From the NCBI GenBank assembly GCA_021815935.1, contig JAKAZH010000006.1, forward strand, positions 4,246 through 22,068: 17,823 bases of DNA, in the 5' to 3' direction. Under the pieces are notes generated by a model that saw only the letters and a list, made by a program, of their open reading frames with translations, did not search any database and was not told where the DNA came from. The DNA is from Actinomycetes bacterium (lineage in GTDB: Bacteria; Actinomycetota; Acidimicrobiia; Acidimicrobiales; Palsa-688). How positions within the stretch are numbered: position 1 is the first letter of the stretch; every line of letters starts with the position of its first letter. The translations under genes were made by a program, and so were the position numbers. Below, in pieces: positions 8,099 through 15,655 of the stretch.

Positions 8099-8123
8099 TC
8101 ATCATCTCGAAAGCCGATAATGA
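8099..8123 (+). promoter_or_regulatory. Promoter and possible operator before the Ser/Gly-rich protein
   Basis: GATAAT at 8116-8121 is a strong -10 box that ends six bases before the GTG at 8128, again pointing to leaderless translation. No clear -35 is seen. The -10 lies inside an imperfect inverted repeat, TCATCATC (8099-8106) and GATAATGA (8116-8123), with nine bases between and one mismatch, which may be a regulator site. Confidence 0.45.
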
Positions 8124-8127
8124 AAAC

Positions 8128-8673
8128 GTGAGTCGGACTTCACAACGCGATCGCGCCGTGCAACTCCTTCGTTCAAGTACGAACTGGCTGACAGCTGGTG
8201 CGCTCGCGGGTACCGGCGTGCTTTCTGTGGGGGTCGCCATGTCCTTACCGGGCCGCTCGACCTCGACGACTGCTGCGAGCGGTGGAGCAGTCGCGTCGGC
8301 GGCTTCGGGATCGTCGGTGCTTCCTTCCGGCGCTACCTCGGGCTCCCAGGCGTGCTCGTCAGTGTCGCCATCGGGCTCGACGTCGCTCGGGGGCAGCCAG
8401 GTGCTTGGCGGCGGGTCAGGTCTCCTGCCGAGTTACTCCGGAGGGTACCGATCTGACGACGGGTCCGGCGGGGGCCGCGACCGTTCCGGCGGGGGCGATG
8501 GTCTCGGATCCGATACCGCCTTCCTTGGCGGACCTACGAGTTTGACGTCGGGAACCGGCGTAACGCTGCTTGCCGCCTGCGCATCGAACCAGGGCTCACA
8601 GCAGTCGTCTCCCCAGGTAGCAGCACCTCAACCGGCGGTACAAGCGCCGATCGTGTCATCCGGAGGATCGTGA
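8128..8673 (+). CDS. Secreted or anchored Ser/Gly-rich low-complexity protein
   Basis: A 181-aa protein that I do not recognise. It has a short basic N-terminus, one hydrophobic segment (about 21-40, LTAGALAGTGVLSVGVAMSL) acting as signal or anchor, then a region made mostly of Ser, Gly, Thr, Ala and Pro with few charges. GTG 8128 is chosen because a good -10 precedes it and its stop overlaps the ApbE start (GTGA). The tetrapeptide SGAT at 67-70 resembles the core of the ApbE flavinylation site (S/T-G-A-T/S), but the Asp that normally precedes it and the FMN-binding fold are absent. Tight coupling to apbE makes it the only local candidate for a flavinylated partner. Two cysteines (C76, C151) lie outside. 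It could equally be a surface linker. Confidence 0.65.
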   Translation: MSRTSQRDRAVQLLRSSTNWLTAGALAGTGVLSVGVAMSLPGRSTSTTAASGGAVASAASGSSVLPSGATSGSQACSSVSPSGSTSLGGSQVLGGGSGLLPSYSGGYRSDDGSGGGRDRSGGGDGLGSDTAFLGGPTSLTSGTGVTLLAACASNQGSQQSSPQVAAPQPAVQAPIVSSGGS

Positions 8674-9707
8674 GCGGTGCCGGCGGAGTAACGGTGTCGG
8701 CGGCGAAGCCAGTAGCACGCGGGGAGCCCGCCAGTGGCGTGCACCACGTGTCGACTTTTGCTGCGCTTGGTACGACGGCGGTGCTGTTCGTCACCGAAGC
8801 CGACTCAGGTCCCGATGCTCTACGAATCCTCACGTCGTGGGTATCCGACATCGACATGGCCTGCAGCCGCTTCAGAGCTGACAGCGAGATCATGTCGTTG
8901 GGCCGCACGCAGCGAAGCTGCCCTCAGGCGGTGAGCCGCCTGCTATTCGAGGCCGTCGAAGTGGGTTTGCGGGCCGCGGAGCTCACCGGCGGGATCGTGG
9001 ACCCGACGGTTGGCGCAGCGATGCAGCTGATCGGCTACGACCGGGACTTTCCTCTAGTCGCACAAGACGGACCTGCGATCACCTTCAAGGCGGTCGCGGT
9101 TCCCGGATGGAGAGCGGTGAAGTTGGACTACGACCGTCGCACGGTGGATGTTCCCCCGGGCGTGGTGATCGACCTGGGAGCGACGGCAAAGGCGCTGTGC
9201 GCCGACCGCGCAGCCCGGTCGATCGCAGAGGATCTGGAGACCGGCGTCTTGGTCAGTTTGGGTGGAGACATTTCTGTGGCAGGGCCGTCTCCGGACGCGG
9301 GATGGCCGATCCGTATCGCCGACGATCACGCTGCTCCTCTGGACGGCGACGGCCCCGTCGTTTCGATACTCTCCGGCGGCCTGGCGACGTCCTCGACGGC
9401 AGTGCGCGCGTGGAAACGGGGAGGGGTTGCGATGCACCACCTGATCGACCCGGCGACGTCGCTTCCAGCCCGGGAGTACTGGCGGACAGTTAGCGTCGCG
9501 GCCGGCTCGTGCGTCGACGCGAACACCGCTTCGACAGCTTGTATCGTCATGGGTGCGGGGGCGTCCGGCTGGCTTCGACGGAACTTCCTTCCCGGCCGGC
9601 TCGTGCGTCCGGACGGCAGCGTGGAGACCGTCGGCGGATGGCCTGCTGACCCCAAGCCCGTGTCGACCTCACAGGCGGTCGCCGACTCCCAGGCGGTCGC
9701 ATCGTGA
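8670..9707 (+). CDS. apbE: FAD:protein FMN transferase (ApbE family)
   Basis: Transfers FMN from FAD to a Ser or Thr of target proteins, normally outside the cytoplasmic membrane; needs Mg2+. Family motifs in order: CSRFRADSEIMSLG (65-78), DLGATAKALCAD (168-179), VSLGGDISVAG (195-205), GGLATSSTAVR (236-246), MHHLIDPATSLP (255-266) and DANTASTA (283-290), the last including the metal-binding Asp. The 345 residues are a usual length. There is no clear signal peptide or lipobox, which is odd for an enzyme acting outside; it may be cytosolic or exported by another route. GTG 8670 overlaps the previous stop; GGAGG lies only three bases before it. In-frame GTG 8694 has GGAG at five bases and is a good alternative. 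Two near-copies of SQAVA end the protein. The next gene overlaps its stop, so it is in an operon. Confidence 0.92.
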   Translation: MSGAGGVTVSAAKPVARGEPASGVHHVSTFAALGTTAVLFVTEADSGPDALRILTSWVSDIDMACSRFRADSEIMSLGRTQRSCPQAVSRLLFEAVEVGLRAAELTGGIVDPTVGAAMQLIGYDRDFPLVAQDGPAITFKAVAVPGWRAVKLDYDRRTVDVPPGVVIDLGATAKALCADRAARSIAEDLETGVLVSLGGDISVAGPSPDAGWPIRIADDHAAPLDGDGPVVSILSGGLATSSTAVRAWKRGGVAMHHLIDPATSLPAREYWRTVSVAAGSCVDANTASTACIVMGAGASGWLRRNFLPGRLVRPDGSVETVGGWPADPKPVSTSQAVADSQAVAS

Positions 9708-10423
9708 TCCTCGCAGTAGTCAACCCGCAGGACCTCTGGTACACGACCCGCGGGTCGGGGATCATGGCCCTCCTGCTGCTCACCGCGTCGGTGGTGCTCG
9801 GGATCAGCCAGATCGGGCGGGTCTCGGGGCAGTCGATGCCGAGGTTCGTGGTGGCGGGGTTGCACCGCAACGTCTCGCTGCTCGCAGTCGTATTTCTCGG
9901 ATTGCACATCGCTACGGCCGTAGCGGATCCTTTTGCCCCTATCACGGTCGCAGACTCCTTCGTGCCTTTCGTCGGTACCTACCGCCCGATCTGGCTTGGA
10001 CTCGGCGCCATAGCTACGGATCTGCTCATAGCGTTGGTGGTGACAAGTCTGTTGCGTTACAGGATCGGCTTTCGCACGTGGCGAGCGACGCACTGGGCGT
10101 CGTATGCCTGCTGGCCGATCGCCGTGTGGCACGGGCTCGGAACCGGAAGCGACAGCCGTGTCGGATGGGTGCAGCTGATCTACGTCGTGTGCACGGTCGC
10201 GGTGCTCGCAGCTCTCGGGTGGAGGCTCACAACCCGATGGGGAGGGACCGATCCAGGGCAGCGAACGCTGGCGGCTTTCGGCGCGGCTGTGGTTACCATC
10301 GCGCTCACGGCATGGGCGTTTCAGGGACCGCTACGTCCCGGGTGGGCTAAGCGGTCCGGCACCCCGTCGGGCCTTCTCGGCGGAACGACTACCACGACCA
10401 CGACCTCGCCGTCGGGCGGATGA
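9704..10423 (+). CDS. Ferric-reductase-like transmembrane haem protein
   Basis: A 239-aa membrane protein of the ferric-reductase-like (MsrQ/YedZ/NOX membrane domain) type with about six segments (near 16-37, 52-73, 97-117, 129-145, 155-173, 188-206). Two histidine pairs on neighbouring helices, H54 with H68 and H130 with H143, match the bis-haem b ligand pattern of this family. It has no C-terminal FAD/NAD domain, so electrons must come from another protein, perhaps the ferredoxin encoded next. The GTG start overlaps the apbE stop by four bases (GTGA). The C-terminus ends in a run of seven Thr and then SPSGG, a short tail of low complexity that is probably disordered. Its role in the cluster is likely moving electrons across the membrane to an outside acceptor. 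Confidence 0.87.
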   Translation: MILAVVNPQDLWYTTRGSGIMALLLLTASVVLGISQIGRVSGQSMPRFVVAGLHRNVSLLAVVFLGLHIATAVADPFAPITVADSFVPFVGTYRPIWLGLGAIATDLLIALVVTSLLRYRIGFRTWRATHWASYACWPIAVWHGLGTGSDSRVGWVQLIYVVCTVAVLAALGWRLTTRWGGTDPGQRTLAAFGAAVVTIALTAWAFQGPLRPGWAKRSGTPSGLLGGTTTTTTTSPSGG

Positions 10424-10428
10424 GAGGA
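10422..10428 (+). promoter_or_regulatory. Ribosome binding site deciding the ferredoxin start
   Basis: GAGAGGA directly after the previous stop lies seven bases before GTG 10436. It is one of the few good Shine-Dalgarno sequences in the window and fixes the ferredoxin start. Confidence 0.6.
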
Positions 10429-10435
10429 TCCGCTG

Positions 10436-10702
10436 GTGGCGCTTAGAAAGCAGCAGTTGCTCGTCGTCGACCCGATCGCCTGCGAGGCGCACGGGCTTTG
10501 CGCGGAATTGCTCCCTGAGATGATCGTGCTCGACGACTGGGGGTATCCGATAGTGGCTGCGGGGGCGGTGCCTCCCGCTGCACGGGTACACGCCCGTAGA
10601 GCTGTCGCGGCGTGCCCGACGCTAGCACTTCGACTGGTCGACGCCCCGAACGCACCCCCGTCACCGTCTCGGGGCGACGGTACACAGCTACGGCGCAGTT
10701 GA
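10436..10702 (+). CDS. Small single-cluster ferredoxin with C-x2-H-x2-C site
   Basis: An 88-aa ferredoxin. The cluster site is CEAHGLC (C16, H19, C22) with the remote cysteine in AACP (C60). The middle cysteine of the usual C-x2-C-x2-C is replaced by His, as in [3Fe-4S] ferredoxins that serve actinobacterial cytochrome P450s, or in related proteins with a His-ligated [4Fe-4S] cluster. It is cytosolic and carries one electron. Here no P450 is nearby; it follows the ferric-reductase-like gene by 12 bases with a good ribosome site, so it may feed electrons into the membrane haem proteins. The last 20 residues (from about D69) are a polar tail. The family is clear, while the redox partner is inferred from position. 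Confidence 0.88.
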   Translation: MALRKQQLLVVDPIACEAHGLCAELLPEMIVLDDWGYPIVAAGAVPPAARVHARRAVAACPTLALRLVDAPNAPPSPSRGDGTQLRRS

Positions 10703-10729
10703 ATTCGCCAAAGATCGAGCGGGTCGCGC

Positions 10730-10757
10730 TTCAGTTCAGGCGCCAGAGGGGTACAAT
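10730..10757 (+). promoter_or_regulatory. Possible promoter of the L,D-transpeptidase gene
   Basis: TACAAT (10752-10757) is a good -10 box, with TTCAGT (10730-10735) as a weak -35 at a 16-base spacer. A transcript would start near 10764 and leave a leader of some 65 bases. The 128-base gap 10703-10830 holds no gene and no clear terminator for the redox cluster. Confidence 0.4.
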
Positions 10758-10830
10758 TCGTCTGCGGGAGTTTCTCGCTCGCGGTGCACAGATCAAATTT
10801 TGACTATCTCGACCTCGGAAATGGGCAGTT

Positions 10831-12537
10831 ATGAGTGCCAAGCACGCACGTAGTCACTCGACGGGCAGTGGTGGTATGTCCAAAACCTTCAAGCGAGTCC
10901 TCATATCTCTGGGTGGGCTTGCGGTCGTAGGCGGGGTAGGAGTCGGCGTCGCGCTGTCGGTCGGACAACCGAAAGTGTCGGTCGCTGCCGGTCGGAATCA
11001 TCTGTTTACCTTGAAGGTAGGTGGGGCCGGCGCCACTCTGAGCAGCGTCACGGCGTCCGCCGCCGGCCACTCCATCTCCCTCGTGCGGTCCGGCAGCGGA
11101 TACATCCCCGCGTCGGCGGTGCCACAGGGGGAGACCGTGACTGTGACAGCCACGGCTTCGGCTCCGTCGTGGCTCGGATGGCTAGTCGGGTCGGGTGCCT
11201 CGCAGACGATCACAGTGCGCACTCCGGCTGCGAGCCTTTCGGGTTCGTTGGCTCTGGCGCCCCAACCCGGTCACCTGCCGGTCAATTTCAGTGCGCCGGT
11301 AAGCGTCGTCAACTACAGCTTCGGTTCCGGGCCGATGACGACGCTGCGCCTCGCCACCCCGTCCACCCAAGCGGACCTCCCGTCTCCGGGGACCATGCTC
11401 GCCGGCAAAGTCACGGTCAGCGCCAGCCCGCTCCCGTGGGAGCAGCCGCAAAGCCAGCCTTCCACGCTGACATGGTTCGTTCAAAGCCCGACGGGACCCC
11501 CGGTAGCTATCGTCAGCCCGTCCCCTGGAAGCTCGACCGCGACGTCCGTCTCTCCGATCTCGGTCACCTTCGACCAGCCGGTCTCGAAAGTCCTGGGCTC
11601 CTCGCGGCCGACTTTGAGTCCCTCGGTAGCCGGAAGTTGGTCCCAACCAGGACCGGACCAGCTCGTCTTCACCCCAAGCGGTTTCGGATACGGCGCCGGT
11701 AGCACCGAGACGGTGTCGTTCGGCCGCTCGGTCAACTCGATCGGCTCGTCGAGCGCGAGCGTCTCGACTGCAGCTGCCGTCGCCTCGGAGTCCTTCAAGT
11801 TCCAGACGGCGCCCGCCTCGCTGCTGCGCCTCGAGCAGATCCTCGCTTCGCTGCACTACATACCCTTGAAGTTCACCCCGGCCTCGGGTGTGAGCCTCCC
11901 CACGACGATGGCTGGCGAAGTGGCGTCGATGTCCCAGCCGCTCGCCGGGTCGTTCTCTTGGAGGTGGGCGACGACACCGGCGTCTCTGCAGTCCCAGTGG
12001 ACCGTCGGCGCTGCCAACCAGATCGTCAAGGGCGCGCTGATGGACTTCAATGCGGTCCGTAACACCTACGACGGCTACAACGAGGAGTTCGCGTCGGTGG
12101 CCCAGCTAGCCACCCCGTCGCTATGGCAGGCGCTCCTGCAGGCGTCGCTCTCAAAGCAGATGGACCCGAATCCCTACTCCTACGTGTATGTCACAGAGCA
12201 GCTGCCCGAGACGCTCACCTTGTGGGAGAACGGTTCCGTGGTCCTCACGGCTGCAGCGAACACCGGGCTGCCGGGCTACGCGACCCAACTCGGGACCTAT
12301 CCGATCTACCTCCGCTTCACCCAGAACTGGATGAACGGAACGAACCCGAACGGCACCACGTACCACGACATGGTCTACTGGATCAACTACTTCTACGGTG
12401 GGGACGCCGTCCATGCGTTCCCCCGGGCAACCTACGGTTCCCCGCAGAGCCTCGGGTGCGTGGAGCTGCCGAAAGCGACCGCCCAGGTAGCGTTCAACGA
12501 TCTGGCAATAGGAGACCTGGTCACAGTCGTCAGCTAG
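10831..12537 (+). CDS. L,D-transpeptidase (YkuD) with long extracytoplasmic N-terminal region
   Basis: Makes 3-3 crosslinks in peptidoglycan or links proteins to it, outside the membrane. The 568 residues start with a basic stretch and one membrane segment (about 22-43), then a Ser/Thr-rich stretch with Ig-like character (about 225-325: PISVTFDQPVSK, DQLVFTPSGFGYG), then a short region that resembles a peptidoglycan-binding element (LLRLEQILASLHYIPL, 331-346), then the YkuD catalytic domain (about 450-568). Catalytic H528 (AVHAFPRATYG) and C543 in SLGCVELP are present. The usual SHGC is SLGC here, a variant that I recall from other actinobacterial members. ATG 10831 is used; ATG 10876 (MSKTFKR) would still keep the anchor. 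Its stop overlaps that of the convergent dehydrogenase. Confidence 0.88.
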   Translation: MSAKHARSHSTGSGGMSKTFKRVLISLGGLAVVGGVGVGVALSVGQPKVSVAAGRNHLFTLKVGGAGATLSSVTASAAGHSISLVRSGSGYIPASAVPQGETVTVTATASAPSWLGWLVGSGASQTITVRTPAASLSGSLALAPQPGHLPVNFSAPVSVVNYSFGSGPMTTLRLATPSTQADLPSPGTMLAGKVTVSASPLPWEQPQSQPSTLTWFVQSPTGPPVAIVSPSPGSSTATSVSPISVTFDQPVSKVLGSSRPTLSPSVAGSWSQPGPDQLVFTPSGFGYGAGSTETVSFGRSVNSIGSSSASVSTAAAVASESFKFQTAPASLLRLEQILASLHYIPLKFTPASGVSLPTTMAGEVASMSQPLAGSFSWRWATTPASLQSQWTVGAANQIVKGALMDFNAVRNTYDGYNEEFASVAQLATPSLWQALLQASLSKQMDPNPYSYVYVTEQLPETLTLWENGSVVLTAAANTGLPGYATQLGTYPIYLRFTQNWMNGTNPNGTTYHDMVYWINYFYGGDAVHAFPRATYGSPQSLGCVELPKATAQVAFNDLAIGDLVTVVS

Positions 12538-14690
12538 CCGATGAGTGGGTCGCGGGGCAGGCCGAGGATCCGCTCGCCGATCTGGTTACGCTTGATTTCG
12601 GAAGTCCCTCCTGCGATGGCGAGCGCGCGGGCGGAGAGGATCTGCAAGCCGACCTCCTCGCTCGCCCCGTCGAGATAGGACGCCTCTGGGCCAGCCAATG
12701 CGGCGAGGATCGACGCCGAATCCTGGCGCAACTCCGACAGGACCAGCTTGGTGATGTTCCCTTCCGGGCCTGGTGCGTCGCCTGAGATGGCTCGGTGGGC
12801 GCTGCGCAAGTTGAGCAGCTCCGTCGCCTCCGAGCGGGCGATGTGGCGGCCGACCCTTGCGCGGCCGCCCGGAAGGCGGTTCGCGTGTTCGCTCAGCGGG
12901 CCGAAGAAGCTCCGATACGAGGTGGCGATCCCCCCGGAGCCGCCGCCGATGCTCACGCTCTCGTTTCCCAACGTCGCTCTCGCAACCGTCCACCCGCCGT
13001 CGACAGGACCCACCACATCGTCGTCGGCGACGAAAACATCGGAGAAGAAGACCTCGTTGAACTCCGAGTGGCCGGTCGCCTGGCGAAGCGGCCGGACTGT
13101 GACGCCGTCGGCGTGCATATCGATAACCATCATCGTCACGCCCTTGTGCTTGGGGGCTTCAGGGTCGGTGCGAACGGTCGCAAGCCCGAACGAAGCGTAC
13201 TGGGCGCCGCTCGTCCAGACCTTCTGGCCGTTGATCAGCCAGCCTCCCTCGACACGCCTCGCCCTGGTCTTGATCCCCGCGGCGTCGGAGCCCGCGTCAG
13301 GCTCACTGAAAAGCTGGCACCAGATCACCTCCTGGGCCAACGCCGGGCGTACCCAGCGGCTGATCTGGTCCTCGGTCGCGAACTGGGTGAGAGTCAGGAT
13401 CACCCATCCTGTGATCCCGTACATCGGGCGGCGGATCCCGGCAGCCGCGAACTCCTGCTCGATGACGAGCTGCTCCACCGCCTGCGCGCCTCGACCCCAC
13501 GGCTTGGGCCAGTGCGGCATCGCGTAACCCGAGTCGAGAAGGGCTTCGAGGCGAGCGCTGTCGGCTTTGCCCTCAAGAGAAGCGGCGAACGCACGGACCT
13601 CATCGCGAAGCACCTCGGCCGATGCCGGCAGCTCCACGGCCCGGCTGCGGCGCGTCCCCGCTTCGGCGAGATCGGCAACTTCGATCGCTGCCGCCTCGCT
13701 GCCTAGCACAGCTGCGATGCCGGCAGCCCTACGGAGGAAGAGATGCGCGTCGTGCTCCCACGTGAAACCGATCCCGCCGTGCACCTGGATGTTGAGGTTG
13801 GCGGCGAGGTCGGCGGCCTCCACGGCGAGCGTCGCTGCTATCGCGGCGGCGAAGCGAAGCTGGTCTGGACTGGAGGTCGAAGCGCGGGCCGCATCCCAGG
13901 CTGCGCTCGTCGCAAGCTCACTGGCGACGGCCATATTGGCGCAGTGGTGCTTGACGGCCTGGTAGGTTCCGATCGGCCGGCCGAACTGCACTCTGAGTTT
14001 CGCGTACTCGGCGGCCTCGTCCGTGCACTGGCGAGCGACTCCTGTCGCCTCAGCTGCCAGGATCAGCCGGGCGTTGTCGACGAGAACTCGCCCGCCGCCT
14101 CTGATCAGCTCAGCCGCTGCACCGTCTAGGACCACGCGCGACGCGCGCCGGGACGGGTCCAGGTTCGCACGCGTTTCGATCGAAACCCCGGGCGATTTGG
14201 AGTCGATCACGGCAGCGTCGTCCCCGACGACCATGACTATTACGTCCGCGACGGCAGCAGAGAGAGCGGCCGGGGCGGAACCGAACAGGCGGCCGTCGCG
14301 GACTTCCACGTCGGATTCCAACGCGAACGCTCCGACCTTCTCGCCGCTCGCCAGGCCGGGCAGGAGTCGAAGGCGAAGATCCTCCGAGGCGCACGCGCAA
14401 AGCGTCGCACTGGCCACCACCGTCGCAACGAGCGGACCCGGGCAGATCGCCCTGCCCGCTTCCTCTACGACGACCGCCAACTCGGACAGCCCGAAACCCG
14501 AACCCCCGAACGTTTCTGGCAGGTGGAGACCCAACCAGCCGAGCTCCGCGAACTCCCCCCAAAACGAGGGAAGAACTTCGTCTGCCGCCTCTAGCAGCGA
14601 ACGGTTCGCGGAACGCGCGCCGTGCTTCGACAGGAACTCGTTGACGGTGGCGCCGAGCGAACGGTGCTCATCGGAAATGGCGATGGACAT
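12534..14690 (-). CDS. Fused double acyl-CoA dehydrogenase, FadE34-like
   Basis: Oxidises an acyl-CoA to its 2,3-enoyl form using FAD. The 718 residues hold two acyl-CoA dehydrogenase folds in tandem: 1-345 and about 355-718. The first half keeps the FAD-binding motif RVQFGRPIGTYQAVKH (233-248) and the partner motif QVHGGIGFTWE (302-312). The second half keeps the flavin/substrate motifs LFSEPDAGSDAAG (460-472) and INGQKVWTSGAQYA (486-499) and ends with GGTSEIKRNQIGERILGLP (694-712). Each half lacks part of what the other has, as in mycobacterial fused enzymes such as FadE34, which replace the alpha2-beta2 enzymes that act on steroid or bile-acid side chains. E577 (LGNESVSIG) may be the catalytic base by position. 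The substrate is not known. It follows the hydrolase by 48-odd bases on the same strand. Confidence 0.9.
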   Translation of the reverse strand: MSIAISDEHRSLGATVNEFLSKHGARSANRSLLEAADEVLPSFWGEFAELGWLGLHLPETFGGSGFGLSELAVVVEEAGRAICPGPLVATVVASATLCACASEDLRLRLLPGLASGEKVGAFALESDVEVRDGRLFGSAPAALSAAVADVIVMVVGDDAAVIDSKSPGVSIETRANLDPSRRASRVVLDGAAAELIRGGGRVLVDNARLILAAEATGVARQCTDEAAEYAKLRVQFGRPIGTYQAVKHHCANMAVASELATSAAWDAARASTSSPDQLRFAAAIAATLAVEAADLAANLNIQVHGGIGFTWEHDAHLFLRRAAGIAAVLGSEAAAIEVADLAEAGTRRSRAVELPASAEVLRDEVRAFAASLEGKADSARLEALLDSGYAMPHWPKPWGRGAQAVEQLVIEQEFAAAGIRRPMYGITGWVILTLTQFATEDQISRWVRPALAQEVIWCQLFSEPDAGSDAAGIKTRARRVEGGWLINGQKVWTSGAQYASFGLATVRTDPEAPKHKGVTMMVIDMHADGVTVRPLRQATGHSEFNEVFFSDVFVADDDVVGPVDGGWTVARATLGNESVSIGGGSGGIATSYRSFFGPLSEHANRLPGGRARVGRHIARSEATELLNLRSAHRAISGDAPGPEGNITKLVLSELRQDSASILAALAGPEASYLDGASEEVGLQILSARALAIAGGTSEIKRNQIGERILGLPRDPLIG

Positions 14691-14738
14691 GTGACAAAGG
14701 TACCGGGTTTCGGCAAATGCCGCCCGCGGCGGCCCCGT

Positions 14739-15635
14739 CTACTCCGCTCGTGCGAACCTGCGAGCCAGGAACTCGACTACCGAGTCGTTGAACGCGTCGT
14801 TTCGGTCCCCTGCAACCATGTGACCTGCACCTGCCACGTCGACCATCTCGCCTTCTCGGACCATTTCGAGTAACTCCCGGGCCCCCTCCTCGGAGAGGAG
14901 GTCGCTTTGGCGGCCACGGACGATCAGAACCGGGCAATCGACTGCTCGGGCGGCAGCTTCGAGTACGCCGGGCGCCGCAAGCGAGGAGCGTGTCTCGTCC
15001 GGACCTCCCCGAAGCCCGACCATGAACTGGGGGTCCCAATGCCAGAACCATCGCCCGTCTCGATACCGCAGGTTTTTTCGAAGGCCCGACAGGTCTTTCG
15101 GTCGGGGTCGGTGCGGATTGTAGGCCGCTATGGCGTCGGCGACTTCGTCAAGGGAGGCAAAGCCGTCCGACACGTGCTCTAGCATGAAGCGGCCAACCCT
15201 TTGGCGTCCCGCCTCCTCGATGCGGGGCGCCACGTCGACGAGCAGGAGGGCGCTGGCGAGCCCGCCGCCTGGCTGTGAGCCGGTTGCGAGCAGGGAGGAG
15301 AGACCGCCGAGCGATGCGCCGACCAGTGCCGGAGGTTCGCCCAACACCCGCGAGACGGCGCTGACATCCCCGGCGAACGCATCCAGCGAGTAGTCGCCGT
15401 CTTTCGCCCAGTCGCTGTCGCCGTGGCCGCGCAGGTCGACGCTGTAGACGCGCCATCCCTCGGTGCCAAGCGACGAGAGGGTCGTGGCCCACGAGTGACG
15501 GGTCTGCCCGCCGCCGTGGAGCAACACGACAGGCCTTCCGTCGGTCGGGCCTGCAGCGCTCGCAGCGAGTCGGTTCCCGTCCCGTCCTTCGAAGGTCATG
15601 TCGGCGTCGGAAGGCGTAGCACTCACTTCGCTCAT
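14739..15635 (-). CDS. Alpha/beta hydrolase fold protein
   Basis: A 298-aa cytosolic hydrolase; the substrate is unknown. Catalytic triad candidates are S108 in the nucleophile elbow GASLGG, D245 (GRQSDLL) and H272 (GAGHMVAGD). The oxyanion region is VVLLHGGGQTRHSW (36-49) and SVDLRGHGDSD (65-75) is a typical strand-turn. ATG 15635 (MSEVSATP) is chosen because it leaves a 25-base gap to the divergent PadR gene; ATG 15668 would overlap that gene, and ATG 15599 is a shorter option. It lies upstream of the dehydrogenase and may share a transcript with it, which hints at acyl-ester or lactone breakdown, but this is inference. Its control by the adjacent PadR protein is plausible. Confidence 0.87.
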   Translation of the reverse strand: MSEVSATPSDADMTFEGRDGNRLAASAAGPTDGRPVVLLHGGGQTRHSWATTLSSLGTEGWRVYSVDLRGHGDSDWAKDGDYSLDAFAGDVSAVSRVLGEPPALVGASLGGLSSLLATGSQPGGGLASALLLVDVAPRIEEAGRQRVGRFMLEHVSDGFASLDEVADAIAAYNPHRPRPKDLSGLRKNLRYRDGRWFWHWDPQFMVGLRGGPDETRSSLAAPGVLEAAARAVDCPVLIVRGRQSDLLSEEGARELLEMVREGEMVDVAGAGHMVAGDRNDAFNDSVVEFLARRFARAE

Positions 15636-15649
15636 GTTAGGGAACGATG

Positions 15650-15655
15650 TAGCCT
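15650..15655 (+). promoter_or_regulatory. Possible -10 box of the PadR gene (TAGCCT)
   Basis: TAGCCT ends five bases before GTG 15661, consistent with a leaderless transcript. The whole divergent gap is 25 bases, so the promoters of both genes must overlap each other and the coding ends. Confidence 0.3.

Noticed and set aside
9326..10350. Frames overlapping apbE and the ferric-reductase-like gene on both strands
   Set aside because: No motifs; the haem and ApbE motifs lie in the annotated frames.
10612..10803. 63-aa frame after the ferredoxin
   Set aside because: Mostly a shadow of the ferredoxin end and the intergenic promoter region, with no ribosome site.
12795..13706. 303-aa plus-strand frame opposite the dehydrogenase
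   Set aside because: Antisense shadow rich in Arg and Ala; the minus-strand protein has all family motifs.
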